Positions 48,670 through 49,250 of a stretch of 49,250 bases of DNA are shown here, piece by piece; position 1 is the first letter of the stretch; the number at the start of each line of letters is the position of its first letter. Position numbers and translations under genes: made by a program. The notes beneath the pieces are model-generated. The model made no database searches and had not been told where the DNA came from. It saw nothing but the letters and a program-made list of their open reading frames with translations. Source of the DNA: Pseudomonadota bacterium (lineage in GTDB: Bacteria; Pseudomonadota; Gammaproteobacteria; Burkholderiales; Rhodocyclaceae); NCBI GenBank assembly GCA_029776255.1, contig JAKOTN010000154.1:1-49250 (forward strand). The letters are read 5' to 3'.

Positions 48670-49250
48670 ATCGGGATAGGGAGAAGCCTCACGGCTCCCC
48701 CTCCCACACCACCGGACGTACGGGTCACGTATCCGGCGGTTCGGCAGATTAAGTCGTTCGGCATGACTGACAGCTTATCACCATCCCCACACCGTTCAAC
48801 CGAAGCCTCCTCTCCCGTCGCGCCGACTGCGGCTTCACCCCAGCCATAAGACTTTCGTCCCTGGGCTCGCCGGGTGCAATGCGTGGGTCCCTTGACGATC
48901 AAGTGCTCCTCTCTTTCAATCCCCTCTCGGGGCACCGTTCGGGCCTTCAGTGGGCAGCGTTGCGGCTCCTGCATAGCCGGGGCGGCGTCTTTCGACCTTG
49001 CAGTGCCTCACTCGCATTGCCTGCCTTCCACCTACTACGCCCGCTGCTGACTTCTCCACGGTATTCAGCGCCTGTTGCCAGACACCCAGCTTCAGTGTTC
49101 CGAAGCACCGGGGAGATCTCCCGGGGTAAGACGCGTTACCTTCCCTGCATAGGCGCCGAATTTATAAAGCACACCCTGTTGCCGCAGATAGAGGACTTCG
49201 CGGTCACGTGCCCGCTCGTCCCGAGTGCACCACACCTCATATCCGGTTTT
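48670..49250 (-). mobile_element. Group II intron, 3' part (domains V-VI), no intron-encoded protein visible
   Basis: Read on the minus strand, 48700-48750 folds as a domain V hairpin: ACCGCCGGA pairs with TCCGGTGGT, with a two-base CG bulge on the 3' side and an upper TACG/CGTA stem. A GGGAG...CTCCC domain VI stem follows, with a candidate branch A in CCCTATCCCGAT, and the sequence ends in AT at 48670. Upstream, 49050-49150 holds blocks typical of bacterial group II introns (GTGCTTCGGAAC, GCTGGGTGTCTGGC, ACCGTGGAGAAGTCAGCAG). No reverse transcriptase/maturase frame lies between those blocks and domain V, a space of only about 300 bases. The intron's 5' end was not established; it may lie at a GTGTG near 49180 or beyond the window. 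Confidence 0.6.

Noticed and set aside
49092-49250. Minus-strand frame of 52 codons running off the right edge
   Set aside because: It lies inside sequence that reads as group II intron RNA domains, matches no protein known to me, and its start is outside the window.

Overview
The window is a GC-rich chromosomal segment from a proteobacterium, most likely a betaproteobacterium of the Rhodocyclales. Three things point there: the ribF-ileS-lspA-fkpB-ispH block, the complete ccoNOQP/ccoGH(FixH)/ccoIS set with FNR-type boxes, and tgt-yajC-secD-secF. A glyoxylate-assimilation cluster of the 3-hydroxypropionate (3HP) bi-cycle in such a genome recalls 'Candidatus Accumulibacter'; that genus assignment is inference. 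Both edges are mobile DNA (an IS3-type transposase remnant on the left, a group II intron on the right), as expected when an assembly breaks at repeats.

Layout. 1-4430: IS3 remnant, fruK, a DMT exporter, a secreted M28 peptidase and a GT25 glycosyltransferase. 4470-11628: meh, divergent from smtA-smtB-mct-mcl-mch. 11939-19317: a four-subunit 2-oxoacid (probably pyruvate) oxidoreductase followed by pyruvate, phosphate dikinase. 19515-24028: tgt, yajC, secD, secF. 24116-28243: a b561-type cytochrome converging on cytochrome c', two small conserved genes behind purB, and a YibF-like GST. 28401-31694: motB/motA, a zinc-ribbon NUDIX protein and a TonB-domain protein. 31879-40488: cbb3 oxidase structural and assembly genes. 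40726-46381: ribF, ileS, lspA, fkpB, ispH. 46584-49250: a membrane-anchored hypothetical protein, an HSL-type esterase, tRNA-Gly(GCC) with a clear promoter and terminator, and the 3' part of a group II intron.

How the genes work together. Mcl condenses glyoxylate with propionyl-CoA to beta-methylmalyl-CoA. Mch dehydrates it to mesaconyl-C1-CoA, Mct moves the CoA to C4, Meh hydrates the product to (S)-citramalyl-CoA, and Mcl cleaves that to acetyl-CoA and pyruvate. SmtAB would activate malate (or citramalate) with succinyl-CoA, linking Mcl to the TCA cycle. The next operon can interconvert pyruvate and acetyl-CoA through an oxidoreductase fused to a GltD-like NAD(P)H flavoprotein, and PpdK converts pyruvate to PEP. 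The 20 kb from meh to ppdK therefore reads as one C2/C3 carbon-node island. No malonyl-CoA reductase, propionyl-CoA synthase or biotin carboxylase lies in the window, so co-assimilation of glyoxylate and propionyl-CoA is supported here but autotrophy is not.

The cbb3 region shows anaerobic or micro-aerobic control: near-consensus FNR/Anr boxes precede ccoN and ccoG, each about 31 bp upstream of a -10-like hexamer (class II geometry), and strong terminators separate the transcription units.
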